Assembly (NCBI GenBank): GCA_007693595.1
Contig: REDI01000038.1
Coordinates: 27,188 to 91,187, forward strand
DNA from: Deltaproteobacteria bacterium
GTDB lineage: Bacteria > Myxococcota_A > UBA796 > GCA-2862545
Direction: 5' to 3'
DNA length: 64,000 nt
Shown here: positions 1 through 7,519 of the stretch, piece by piece
Numbering within the stretch: position 1 is the first letter of the stretch
Layout: each line of letters begins with the position of its first letter
Notes under the pieces: model-generated
Seen by the model: only the letters and a program-made list of their open reading frames with translations
The model's database searches: none
What the model was told of the DNA's origin: nothing
Position numbers and translations under genes: made by a program

Positions 1-828
1 CTTGCGCTGATCGTAAGAAACGTGTCGGCCCTGCACCCCGACGCTCATCAGGACCTTGTTGTCGGTGTACGGGGACGGCGCCGCCTCGACATCGACCGCG
101 AAGGGCTCCCCCTCCTTGGGCTGTTGGTACTCGTAGGGGAAGTAGTTGACGAACTCCTCGACGCGCACGGCGGCGGTCGGGGGGAGGTGGCCGCTCCGCA
201 GCTTGCGACGGGTGATGGTGTAGCTCGCGGTGTCCACGTCGATCGAGAAGGTCGCCATGCGATCGTCGCGGGTGAGCTTGACGTCGCGCACCCCGTGGTT
301 GGTGAACTGCTCGCCGCCAGACTCGACCCTGGGAGCAGGCGCCGGCCGAGTCGTAGGCCGCACGGCACCGAGCTCGGCGGGTCGACTCGGCGCACGGCGC
401 GCCCGCCGCTCCGAGAGGGCGCTCCTTCCGACCGCGGCGGAGGAGCCCCCATAGGCCTCTTCGTCCACCATCACGTCCGGGCTGGGAGCGTGGCGCGTGG
501 CGACGGAGCCAGTGGTACGGGAAGGCGCGGGCTCAGGCTCCGCCGTCGCGGGACCGTCGGAGAGATCCAGCGTGTCTCCCTCAACTCTGGCCTTCGAGGG
601 CGACTGGGTCGTCTCGGACCGGGCCCCCGTGGTTGAGCGAGCCACCTCGCGCTCGACCTGCGCGGGCTCCTCCGCGACGACCTCACGCCCGTCCGCCTCG
701 ATGGTGGAAGTGGAGCGCTGGTTGAGGTCGGGGGATGAATCCGCTTCTAGCGGAGCGCGGTGTCCGCCACAGGAGGCCGTGGCGAGGATGAGGGTGAGGG
801 GAAGGACCCGAAGGGTGGACGTGTTCAT
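1..828 (-). CDS. VWA-domain lipoprotein, YfbK-like (C-terminus missing)
   Basis: The reading frame is open from an ATG at 828 to the left edge of the window (276 codons), so only the N-terminal part is seen. The first 20 residues are a lipoprotein signal ending in ATASCGG. Residues 21-175 are a low-complexity Ser/Thr/Pro/Glu linker. From about residue 185 the protein reads DRMATFSIDVDTASYTITRR, followed by LPPTAAVRVEEFVNYFPY, which is typical of the N-terminal domain of the YfbK family, ahead of its von Willebrand A domain. The VWA domain itself would lie beyond the edge. GGAGAG lies just upstream of the start. The role is unknown; such proteins are envelope-anchored and probably bind metal through a MIDAS site. 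The family match is recognised from sequence and is fairly sure. Confidence 0.8.
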   Translation of the reverse strand, partial: MNTSTLRVLPLTLILATASCGGHRAPLEADSSPDLNQRSTSTIEADGREVVAEEPAQVEREVARSTTGARSETTQSPSKARVEGDTLDLSDGPATAEPEPAPSRTTGSVATRHAPSPDVMVDEEAYGGSSAAVGRSALSERRARRAPSRPAELGAVRPTTRPAPAPRVESGGEQFTNHGVRDVKLTRDDRMATFSIDVDTASYTITRRKLRSGHLPPTAAVRVEEFVNYFPYEYQQPKEGEPFAVDVEAAPSPYTDNKVLMSVGVQGRHVSYDQRK

Positions 829-968
829 GGTTCTCTCCGTGCGGCGCCGGTTCGTACCGGCCAGGTTCGCAGGGAGAACGGGACCACGTCCCGGCGCTTA
901 CACCCCCGGACACAAAAACTTCCGACCTCGGGATAACCCAGCCAAAAAGCGGACTATCCTGCCGAAGC

Positions 969-1910
969 CTAACCCTCGACCCCGAGCTTCGACAGCAGCT
1001 CCCGGCGCTCGCGTTTCGACAGGCCGCTCTGCGCCAAGGCCTGGTGGACCCTGTCGGCATCGACCGCGCGTCGCAAGACCTCGATCTCTTGACGGCTGAA
1101 GAAGCCCCCCCCAACCCGGTAGTCGCGGAACGCTTCATGGGCGACGGGCACCCAAGCCGCGACCAGCTCTGCGATCTTGTCAGCATAGACCCTGATCTCG
1201 TACTGTGCGTGTGCGTCGGCGCGCAGCGAGAGGAAATGCAAGAGGTTGTGCAGGTCGATCTTCCAGTACCACTGGGTGTAGTAGTTGACCGTTAGATTCA
1301 TGCGCGCCAGCTCGCGCGCGAGCATGGACCGCTCGGGGTCTTCCGGGGAGCCATCGCCTTGGTCGTTGAGCAGCCAAGCGTAGGTCTGGTAGGACTGGAG
1401 CGCGTCGCGACGGAGAAGGTCCAAAACCTTGGCGCCTTCGGCAGGCGAGAGCACCTGCTCGCGCCCCTGACGGTTCGAGGTGGACTGCGCCGCGAGTTGG
1501 TCGGGAGTAGGCAGGTAGAACTCGCGGTCGAGGATGCTGTAGCGCGCGCTGTACTCGTTGACGTTGGCCGTTCGGTGCCGGATCCACTGTCGCGCGACGA
1601 AGATCGGGAGCTTGACGTGCAGCTTGAGCTCACACATCTCGAAGGGGGTGGTGTGCCGGTGGCGCATCAGGTACCGGATCAAGCCTCGATCGGACGAGGC
1701 CGTCTTGGTGCCCTTGCCGTACGAGACGCGCGCCGCTTGCACGATGGCCGCGTCGTCGCCCATATAGTCCACCACCCGAACAAAGCCGTGGTCGAGGAGG
1801 GGGTGGAGCCGGTGGAGCTGTTCTTCGAGCGCAGGAACCGTCGGGCGACGGGTCGGTTCGGGTGGCCGCGCGAGCAGCTCCTCGAGCTCGGCGTTGCGGT
1901 CGTCGCTCAT
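969..1910 (-). CDS. thyX: FAD-dependent thymidylate synthase ThyX
   Basis: Makes dTMP from dUMP using methylene-tetrahydrofolate, with FAD and NADPH as reductants, in the cytoplasm. The 313-residue protein carries the family signature RHRx7S at residues 111-121 ([11 protein letters not shown]), preceded by [10 protein letters not shown]. The C-terminal half has the usual Leu-His-rich helices ([11 protein letters not shown]). The start is the ATG at 1910 because GGAGG lies five bases upstream; a TTG four codons earlier would use that same GGAGG as coding sequence. It is longer than many ThyX proteins because of about 40 extra N-terminal residues. It lies 27 bases downstream of a small conserved gene on the same strand and may be cotranscribed with it. 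No thyA is seen in the window. Confidence 0.96.
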   Translation of the reverse strand: MSDDRNAELEELLARPPEPTRRPTVPALEEQLHRLHPLLDHGFVRVVDYMGDDAAIVQAARVSYGKGTKTASSDRGLIRYLMRHRHTTPFEMCELKLHVKLPIFVARQWIRHRTANVNEYSARYSILDREFYLPTPDQLAAQSTSNRQGREQVLSPAEGAKVLDLLRRDALQSYQTYAWLLNDQGDGSPEDPERSMLARELARMNLTVNYYTQWYWKIDLHNLLHFLSLRADAHAQYEIRVYADKIAELVAAWVPVAHEAFRDYRVGGGFFSRQEIEVLRRAVDADRVHQALAQSGLSKRERRELLSKLGVEG

Positions 1911-1937
1911 CGGAACCTCCAAGGTTGAGCCGCGTCC

Positions 1938-2342
1938 CTATCTTGATGGCTCGCCCGGCGCCGCCTCGACCCATCCAACCGAGTCCTTCTCGGCCGAGAA
2001 GAGCGTGTAGTGGATCATGGGGTCGACGGTCTTGCCCGTGTGCCAGACACGAAAGTGCAAGAAGACAAGCCGCCCCCCCTCTTCGCCCAGCAAGACCGGC
2101 TGTCCGCTGCCCCGCCCGGAGACCTCCCGAAAGTTCCGCAAGGTGATGATCGTCCCCCAAGGTTGCACATCCGCCGACGCCCCTAGGCCTTCTTCGGGGC
2201 CCGCGGCCTCGAACCGAAACTCGATGGCGTAGCCCTCTCCGTCGAACAGAGAGACAACGATGGCGATCGGGTGGCCCATAAAAGAGGTGACAGTTCCGCT
2301 CTGAAGGACACGGGCGGGGCCGCTGGACAAGGTGGAGTGCAT
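1938..2342 (-). CDS. Small conserved protein, DUF6864-like
   Basis: A 134-residue soluble protein without signal peptide or membrane segment. It begins with a beta-rich stretch (LQSGTVTSFMGHPIAIVVSL) and has a central GTIITLRNF and a later LVFLHFRVWHTGK. This pattern resembles the small family I recall as DUF6864, but I could not run a profile, so the assignment is tentative and no function is known. The ATG at 2342 has a moderately placed AGGA. It is read away from the spike gene and toward thyX, 27 bases further on, so it probably shares a transcript with thyX. Confidence 0.6.
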   Translation of the reverse strand: MHSTLSSGPARVLQSGTVTSFMGHPIAIVVSLFDGEGYAIEFRFEAAGPEEGLGASADVQPWGTIITLRNFREVSGRGSGQPVLLGEEGGRLVFLHFRVWHTGKTVDPMIHYTLFSAEKDSVGWVEAAPGEPSR

Positions 2343-2412
2343 GAGTGGAGCTTCCTGCGCGCATTAGATGATGTCGCGTGGGCCGCCTCGCCGATCAACC
2401 GCGTGAAGTTGC

Positions 2413-2442
2413 TTGACGAATGCGCTGCGACTAGCCTATTCT
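2413..2442 (+). promoter_or_regulatory. Candidate sigma-70-type promoter of the spike gene
   Basis: TTGACG (2413-2418) and TATTCT (2437-2442) are separated by 18 bases in the AT-richer gap between two divergent genes. They match the -35 consensus at five of six positions and the -10 at four of six. The spike gene start codon is 40 bases downstream of the -10 and has its own GGAGG. This is a visual match only. Confidence 0.45.
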
Positions 2443-2482
2443 ACAACTGGTTTTGTGTTGTGCGTTCTGTGGAGGCTCCATC

Positions 2483-3364
2483 ATGGCCAAGTTGACTGAT
2501 CAAGCCGGACGTCCTCATTCCGGTCTCCTGCCTTATCCCGTGCCCGCGATCGTCGTCGACAACGACGACCCCGATGAGCTCGGTCGGATCAAGGTCAAGT
2601 TCCCAACCCTTCACGACGAGCCCCTCTCGTTCTGGATCCGTCAGGTCAGCCCGAACGCTGGCAAAGAGCGCGGCTTCTACGCCCTCCCGGAGCTCGACGA
2701 CGAAGTGCTCGTGCTCTTCATGATGGGCAGTCACGACATCGGGGTCATCATCGGCCAGTTCTGGAACGGCGAAGACGTGCCCCCCGATGAGGCCCGCGAC
2801 GGGATGCCAGGTCCTGGCCAGCTGTGGAAAGGGGACTGGTCCAAGGATGACTTCGAGGCAGGCAGCTCCGACGACGAAGACAACGACCGTCGCTTCTGGA
2901 AGTCCCGCTCCGGGCACCTCTTCGTCTTCGACGACACCAGCGGCGAAGAGACCGTCCAGATCTGGGACAAGTCCCACAAGCTGGCTCTCGTCTTCGATAC
3001 GAGCAATGAACGTATCATTCTGAGCAACAGCGGCGGCGACATCCACATCCGCGCCAAGAACGACCTCTTCCTCGAAGCGGGCAACGACTGCAAGTTCATG
3101 GTCGGCAAGAACCTCGACACCGAGGTCGGCTCAAACAGCACGTGGACCGTCAAGCAGAACCACAAGCTCAGCGCCAACATGGACATCGTGCTCGACGCCG
3201 GCAAGGACTACAAGCTCGACGCCAGCTCCAACATCACCGCCAAGGCTGGTCTGAACGCCAAGATTGAAGGCTCGCTCATGTTCGCCGGAAAGGGCGGCCA
3301 GATCGCGAAGCTCGAAGGTGGAACCGCCGCCATGGTCAAGGCCTCCACGGTCATGCTCAACTAG
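2483..3364 (+). CDS. Baseplate assembly protein V / VgrG-like spike protein
   Basis: The 293-residue protein resembles the spike of contractile injection systems (phage gpV/gp5, VgrG, Afp8/Pvc8). Residues 10-95 form the OB-fold domain, with DNDDPDELGRIKVKFP, WIRQVSPNAG, LPELDDEVLVLF and GVIIGQFWNGED. Residues 140-293 are short beta repeats (DIHIRAKNDLFLEAG, DIVLDAGKDYKLDA), as expected for the trimeric beta-helix needle. There is no N-terminal gp27-like hub domain and no C-terminal effector domain. The start is the ATG at 2483, six bases after GGAGG, not an upstream in-frame codon. No sheath, tube, baseplate or ClpV gene is nearby, so this is an orphan spike. It may serve a system encoded elsewhere, or be a remnant. 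Confidence 0.85.
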   Translation: MAKLTDQAGRPHSGLLPYPVPAIVVDNDDPDELGRIKVKFPTLHDEPLSFWIRQVSPNAGKERGFYALPELDDEVLVLFMMGSHDIGVIIGQFWNGEDVPPDEARDGMPGPGQLWKGDWSKDDFEAGSSDDEDNDRRFWKSRSGHLFVFDDTSGEETVQIWDKSHKLALVFDTSNERIILSNSGGDIHIRAKNDLFLEAGNDCKFMVGKNLDTEVGSNSTWTVKQNHKLSANMDIVLDAGKDYKLDASSNITAKAGLNAKIEGSLMFAGKGGQIAKLEGGTAAMVKASTVMLN

Positions 3365-3561
3365 CCGTCCGCTGGCGCCCTCTCGGGAACCCGCTGGTCG
3401 GGCCGCGCAGGCCGAGTCTTTGCCTCGTGCCAACGGTTCGTCCTGGGCTGTGCTTGGCCCGTCCTGAGCTCCTGCTCCGATGCGCTGCGCTGTGGACGCG
3501 CGTACGCTCTGGCAGGCCACCGATGGACGCGATACCCGCCGCCCCAGGATGAGGAGGGCGC

Positions 3562-4218
3562 GTGAGCCGACCGAGCACCCCGCTGCTACAAGACCTCCGT
3601 CAGCGGATCGCCGAGCGAGGCGTGGCGACCAAGGATCTCGCGCGCGTCACCGGGATCCTGCCGCCCCAGCTCGACGCGATCCTCAGCGGGATCAGCCCCA
3701 TGACCGTCGATGAGCTCCTCACCATCGGCGAGGCGCTCGAGCTCAGCCCCGCAGACTTCGGCTGGCTCGACCCCGAGCATGAGCAACCGCTCTACGACGC
3801 CGTCTTCGACGAAGAAGAGGACTTCTCGGATCTGGTCAGCACGCTGGACCCCGCGGGCAACCACGCCTGGCAGCTCTTCGAGATCGGCTTTGGACTCGGG
3901 TGCGACTTCTTCTTCCATGCCGATGGTCAGCAGCTCGAGGGCTCCGGCCTGCCGCAGAGCGTGATCGAACGGTATCGGGCCTCCGTCTTGCCCATCAAGC
4001 TCGACGCCGCCTACCACGTCTACAACGAGCCCCGGTACAGCGCAGAAGGGATCGAGCTCAAGCTCTCGTTCGACGAGGTCTACGACTGCTTCTTCCCTTG
4101 GACCGCGGTCCAGCGCGTCATCTTCTCGCCGCTCCCGCCCCCGGAGCCCCCTTCGCCCCAGCCGGACGAAGAGGACGACGAGCCCGCCGGCGCCCCCTTC
4201 CTTCGCCTGGTCGAATAG
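3562..4218 (+). CDS. XRE-like HTH protein with possible SspB-like C-terminal domain
   Basis: A 218-residue protein. Residues 8-65 look like a lambda-repressor type helix-turn-helix (VATKDLARVTGILPPQLDAI, then TVDELLTIGEALELSPADFG). Residues 75-190 form a second domain ending in SAEGIELKLSFDEVYDCFFP and WTAVQRVIF, which reminds me of the Sm-like fold of SspB, the ClpXP adaptor; that likeness is inference from pattern only. The tail is a Pro/Glu/Asp-rich linker ending in APFLRLVE, roughly where SspB carries its ClpX-binding tail. The start is a GTG with AGGAGG four bases upstream. It lies 16 bases before the dioxygenase gene and is probably in one operon with it. Confidence 0.6.
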   Translation: MSRPSTPLLQDLRQRIAERGVATKDLARVTGILPPQLDAILSGISPMTVDELLTIGEALELSPADFGWLDPEHEQPLYDAVFDEEEDFSDLVSTLDPAGNHAWQLFEIGFGLGCDFFFHADGQQLEGSGLPQSVIERYRASVLPIKLDAAYHVYNEPRYSAEGIELKLSFDEVYDCFFPWTAVQRVIFSPLPPPEPPSPQPDEEDDEPAGAPFLRLVE

Positions 4219-4234
4219 CCCCTAGGAGCTTCCC

Positions 4235-5161
4235 GTGATCCAGTCCACGATCCCCGTCGTCAGCCTACGTGACTTTGGTGCGAGCCCCGAGGCCCACGAA
4301 CATTTCGTCAAGACCCTGGGTGAAGGGCTCGAGACCTTCGGCTTCGTCGCCGTGACCGACCACGGCATCCCTGTCGAGCTGCTCCATCGTGCCTACGACC
4401 TGGCGAGGCAGACCTTCGCCCTGCCCGAGCCAACCAAGCAGCGCTACGAGACCCCGCAGAACGGCCGCCAACGCGGCTATACCTCCATGGGGGTCGAGCA
4501 CGCCAAGGACTCCGACAAGCCCGACCTCAAGGAGTTCTGGCACGTCGGCCGCAGCCTCGGGCCCGACCACCCCATGCACCTCTCGGGGGCGGTGCCGCCA
4601 AACCTCTTTCCGAACGAGGTTCCCGACTTCGCGCCCACTTTCAGCGAGCTCTTCCTCGCCATGGAGCACTTCGCGAACCGGCTGCTCGAGGGCGTCGGCG
4701 AGTTCTTGGAGCTCCCCCCAGGCACCTTCGCTGATCTCGTGCGAGACGGCAACAGCGTCCTGCGCCTCATTCACTACCCTGACACCGGCAGAGCCCCCAT
4801 CCCAGGAGCGGTCCGCGCAGCCCAGCACGAAGACATCAACCTACTGACCGTGCTGCCTGCCTCGACGCGGCCCGGACTCCAGCTGCTCACCCGCGAGGGG
4901 GAGTGGATGGCGGTCGAGACCCCTCCCGACGTCATGGTGTGCGACACCGGCGACATGATGGCCCTGCTCACCCAAGGGCGCCTGCCCGCCACGACCCACC
5001 GGGTCGTGAACCCCGAGGGCTCCGATGGAGGACGGCTGTCGATGCCCTTTTTCCTGCACCCCCACCCCGACGCCCTGCTCACCCCCTTCGGGTCCGACAC
5101 GCCGGGCGTGACTGCGAGGGCGTTCCTGCACGAGCGGCTGGTGGCGATCGGCGTGGCCTGA
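4235..5161 (+). CDS. 2-oxoglutarate/Fe(II) dioxygenase, isopenicillin-N-synthase family
   Basis: A 308-residue non-haem iron oxygenase. The N-terminal domain (IPVVSLRDF, FGFVAVTDHGIP) and C-terminal double-stranded beta-helix are both complete. The metal ligands read as His198, Asp200 (AQHEDIN) and His255 (TTHRVVNP). Arg267 with Ser269 (GGRLSMPFF) would bind the 2-oxoglutarate carboxylate. Family members oxidise or ring-close varied small molecules, and the substrate cannot be told from sequence. The start is a GTG, five bases after AGGAG. No biosynthetic cluster surrounds it, so a housekeeping or catabolic hydroxylation is as likely as secondary metabolism. Confidence 0.9.
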   Translation: MIQSTIPVVSLRDFGASPEAHEHFVKTLGEGLETFGFVAVTDHGIPVELLHRAYDLARQTFALPEPTKQRYETPQNGRQRGYTSMGVEHAKDSDKPDLKEFWHVGRSLGPDHPMHLSGAVPPNLFPNEVPDFAPTFSELFLAMEHFANRLLEGVGEFLELPPGTFADLVRDGNSVLRLIHYPDTGRAPIPGAVRAAQHEDINLLTVLPASTRPGLQLLTREGEWMAVETPPDVMVCDTGDMMALLTQGRLPATTHRVVNPEGSDGGRLSMPFFLHPHPDALLTPFGSDTPGVTARAFLHERLVAIGVA

Positions 5162-5181
5162 TCCCGCGGGATCGCCGATGT

Positions 5182-5382
5182 TCAGCTGTCTCCGATGGCG
5201 GTTTCTACGGCGGAGGTCCACTCGGTGTAGACGTTGTCTAACGAGTCGGCCAGGGCGCGAAAGCCCGCGATCGCGACGATCGACATCAGCGCCGCGATCA
5301 GGCCATACTCGATCGCCGTCGCGCCCTCTTCGTCGGCCACGAAGTCGCGCAGTAGCTGCGTTGCGCTCTGGGGGTTGTTCAT
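5182..5382 (-). CDS. Flp/Fap-type pilin, Tad pilus family
   Basis: A 66-residue prepilin. Residues 1-20 are the leader; cleavage is expected after Gly20 in DEEG|ATAIEYGL, leaving Glu at mature position 5 and Tyr at 6, the hallmark of Flp pilins. A single hydrophobic helix follows (LIAALMSIVAIAGF), then a short polar tail. The ATG at 5382 has GGAGG five bases upstream. It is transcribed alone from a good promoter-like sequence. No TadA, TadB, TadC, RcpA or TadV gene is in the window, so the assembly machinery must be elsewhere. Confidence 0.92.
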   Translation of the reverse strand: MNNPQSATQLLRDFVADEEGATAIEYGLIAALMSIVAIAGFRALADSLDNVYTEWTSAVETAIGDS

Positions 5383-5410
5383 GGAGGCCTCCGACAGCCG
5401 ATTCCCCTCT

Positions 5411-5438
5411 ATTCTAGCATACGTCTCACCCCTCGCAA
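5411..5438 (-). promoter_or_regulatory. Candidate sigma-70-type promoter of the pilin gene
   Basis: On the minus strand TTGCGA (5433-5438) and TAGAAT (5411-5416) are 16 bases apart, 28 bases before the pilin start codon. The -10 matches consensus at five of six positions. The -35 overlaps the small inverted repeat CTCGCA-AGG-TGCGAG (5432-5446), a possible operator. Confidence 0.5.
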
Positions 5439-5497
5439 GGTGCGAGTGGGAGTGATGAAAGTTTTTCGTCGCCAGGGAGGGCGCTCGACCCGAGAGG

Positions 5498-5977
5498 CTA
5501 CGCGCCACGATCCACGAGCTCACCCCGGTAATCGCGCAGCATGCCAAGCGATGGAGCCCCGAGCGCGAGGGGGCTGGGCGCGTCGAAGCGGCCGACTCCG
5601 AGCGGCAGCTCGAGCCCCCGAAGCTGGTCAGCCAAGTGCAAGACCTCTCCGTGTCGAACCGCGGTGGCGAGCGTCTGGGCGATCTGCGCCACACGACCTT
5701 GCGGGACGCCGTCGAGGAAGGCGACCTCGCCATAGACCAGGCCGAGGGCCGCGGGCGCACCAGCCAGAGACAAGGCGAGGTCCAGCGGCGGCTCGCGCTC
5801 CTCGATGAAGTACCAGGCGCCGTGGACCGCGAGCCCACGGCGAGCGTAGGCGTGATCCGGCACGCGCAGCAGCGCACGGACCCGGCCACAGACCGCGCCC
5901 ATGCCATGCTCACCCTCGACATGGTCGAGGCCGTGGATCACTGCCCAGACGAGCCAGCCTTCGACAGGCTCGACCAT
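5498..5977 (-). CDS. Hypothetical protein
   Basis: A 159-residue protein that I do not recognise. It has no signal peptide and no clear membrane segment; the middle is hydrophobic (LALSLAGAPAALGLVYGEVA). Several His residues are spread through it (VIHGLDHVEGEH, AVRHGEVLHLADQL) without forming a known motif. The ATG at 5977 has a GAGGGG stretch just upstream. It follows the next gene upstream by only 10 bases and is surely cotranscribed with it. The frame shows the G/C-rich third-position bias of its neighbours, which supports real coding. Confidence 0.65.
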   Translation of the reverse strand: MVEPVEGWLVWAVIHGLDHVEGEHGMGAVCGRVRALLRVPDHAYARRGLAVHGAWYFIEEREPPLDLALSLAGAPAALGLVYGEVAFLDGVPQGRVAQIAQTLATAVRHGEVLHLADQLRGLELPLGVGRFDAPSPLALGAPSLGMLRDYRGELVDRGA

Positions 5978-5987
5978 GAAGCCCCCC

Positions 5988-6368
5988 TCAGCCGCCCAGC
6001 CGCTCTTGGATGTCGCGGAGCAGGTGGCTGGCGGGGCCGGGGCGGTTGTTCTGAATGCACCGCTTGTAGGCTTTCCAGAGGTCGGCGAGGAAGGGATCTT
6101 CAGACTCGACCAGGCGGTGCTCGTCGGTCGAGATGTCGTCGTTAGGCGTCGGGACGGCGCCGAGGCTTCGTCGGGCGTGCAGCGTGCGCAGGGTCTTGAG
6201 GAAGAGCGGGACCGCGCTGGGCTCCCCTCTTCGGCGCAGCTCCAAGAAGAGATGCCACGCAAGGCTCTCGGGCATCACACCGGCCGTATCCGTGACGGTC
6301 CCAGCACGCAGCCGGCGGACGAGGTCGCGGTCGGTCGAGGCGGGATCGATCAGCGCGGGTCCATGCAT
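5988..6368 (-). CDS. Hypothetical protein
   Basis: A 126-residue, soluble, mostly helical protein. Segments such as MPESLAWHLFLELRRRGE and SEDPFLADLWKAYKRCIQNN look like paired amphipathic helices, possibly a TPR-like or adaptor fold. I see no catalytic motif and assign no function. I chose the ATG at 6368, five bases after GGAGG, over an in-frame ATG ten codons upstream that lacks a ribosome binding site. It overlaps no gene, is followed 10 bases later by another unknown gene on the same strand, and is divergent from the M16-like lipoprotein gene. Confidence 0.65.
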   Translation of the reverse strand: MHGPALIDPASTDRDLVRRLRAGTVTDTAGVMPESLAWHLFLELRRRGEPSAVPLFLKTLRTLHARRSLGAVPTPNDDISTDEHRLVESEDPFLADLWKAYKRCIQNNRPGPASHLLRDIQERLGG

Positions 6369-6439
6369 CAGAGCCTCCGTGAGCGTGGGGATCATCAACC
6401 CATCATGCGGAGGATGCTAGCACAAGATAACGGCTGCAT

Positions 6440-7519
6440 ATGTGTTGGAACCGTCATGTGATCCTCGGCCTGCTCATGCTGTGGGGCGCCTGCGGGCCTC
6501 GGGTGCTCCCCGGCCCTTCCAGCCACGAGCTCGCCGCGACAGCTCCCGAGGTCAGGCTCGAGCCCGACGACGTTCGACGTCTCTCCCTCGAACTACTCGC
6601 TGGAGGATCTCGCTGGGACCCCCCCGGGCTGGAGGGCCGCGCCTGGCGAGCCCTGCACAGCGCCTACGCCCACCTCGAACACGCTCAGGTCACCGTGGGC
6701 CGCGACGTCGCAACCGTGCACCTCCCCTGCACCGACCAGCCCCCCGAGGACTGCGCCTCCGCTTTGGTCCGCCCTCTCCGAAATCCACAGCCTCCTCGGG
6801 CTCTCCCGCCTATGCCTGAGCCGACCCTTCTAGACCACCTCCTCGCGGCGCTCTTCGAGGGACACCCCTACCAGCACCCCCCTCAAGGCTGGCCCGAGAC
6901 CCGAGAAGCCCTGCGACCCCACGACCTCGAGCACTTCTTCAGCACTCAGATCGCGCGAAGCACGGTGGTCGCCACCGCGAGCGACCCCTCGCTGCACGCC
7001 GCGCTCCGCGCCGCCCTCGAAGACCTGCCCGTTCGTCTACCTCCGGATCCCGCCATGTTCGGTCCACCTCAGCCCCCCTCGCTCGCGCTCATCGTTCTCC
7101 CGAGCTCCGAGCCTCAGGCCCGGATCGCCCTCGGTCTGACCGCTCCTCGCAGCGCCCTCGCCGCGACCCCCTTAGACGCCCCCGAGATCGAGGCCGATCG
7201 CTCGCTCCTCCACGCCTTGACAGGCGCGGGGATATGGCCACCGGAGTCCAACCCCGGCCCCTCCCTCCTCCATCGCGCCGCCATCGCGATCAGTCCGGCG
7301 ATCGAGCCTGCCGAGGCCGAGCGGATCATCCAGCGCCTCCCCGACACCTGGGCCGAGATCACCACGACCTCGGCTGCCCACCTTGACCCTTATATCGACT
7401 GTTCTCCTACGGTCCTCGTCTCCTGGCCCCACACCATCGAAGATCCTTGGCACCCCCGCGTCCCACCTGGCGGCTACGCTCAGATCCATCGCCCCCTGCT
7501 CTCGGAGCCCTCCCCATGA
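6440..7519 (+). CDS. Lipoprotein, degenerate M16 peptidase-like
   Basis: A 359-residue exported protein. The first 20 residues form a signal with a lipobox-like LMLWGAC; the Trp at -3 is unusual. Residues 125-185 resemble the part of M16 (insulinase) peptidases after the active site: LLDHLLAALFEGHPYQHPPQ and LRPHDLEHFFSTQIARSTVV. The zinc motif HxxEH is absent, as in the non-catalytic M16 partner subunits. It may therefore pair with an active M16 enzyme or have a purely structural role. Its stop overlaps the start of the next gene (ATGA), so the two products are probably made together. The family call is moderate. Confidence 0.6.
   Translation: MCWNRHVILGLLMLWGACGPRVLPGPSSHELAATAPEVRLEPDDVRRLSLELLAGGSRWDPPGLEGRAWRALHSAYAHLEHAQVTVGRDVATVHLPCTDQPPEDCASALVRPLRNPQPPRALPPMPEPTLLDHLLAALFEGHPYQHPPQGWPETREALRPHDLEHFFSTQIARSTVVATASDPSLHAALRAALEDLPVRLPPDPAMFGPPQPPSLALIVLPSSEPQARIALGLTAPRSALAATPLDAPEIEADRSLLHALTGAGIWPPESNPGPSLLHRAAIAISPAIEPAEAERIIQRLPDTWAEITTTSAAHLDPYIDCSPTVLVSWPHTIEDPWHPRVPPGGYAQIHRPLLSEPSP

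Noticed and set aside
22..636. Plus-strand frame at the left edge
   Set aside because: It covers the N-terminal part of the minus-strand VWA lipoprotein, whose family motif and signal peptide are clear.
2483..5161. Type VI secretion or phage-tail cluster around the spike gene
   Set aside because: No tube, sheath, baseplate, TssM-like or ClpV-like gene is nearby; the next genes are an HTH protein and a dioxygenase.
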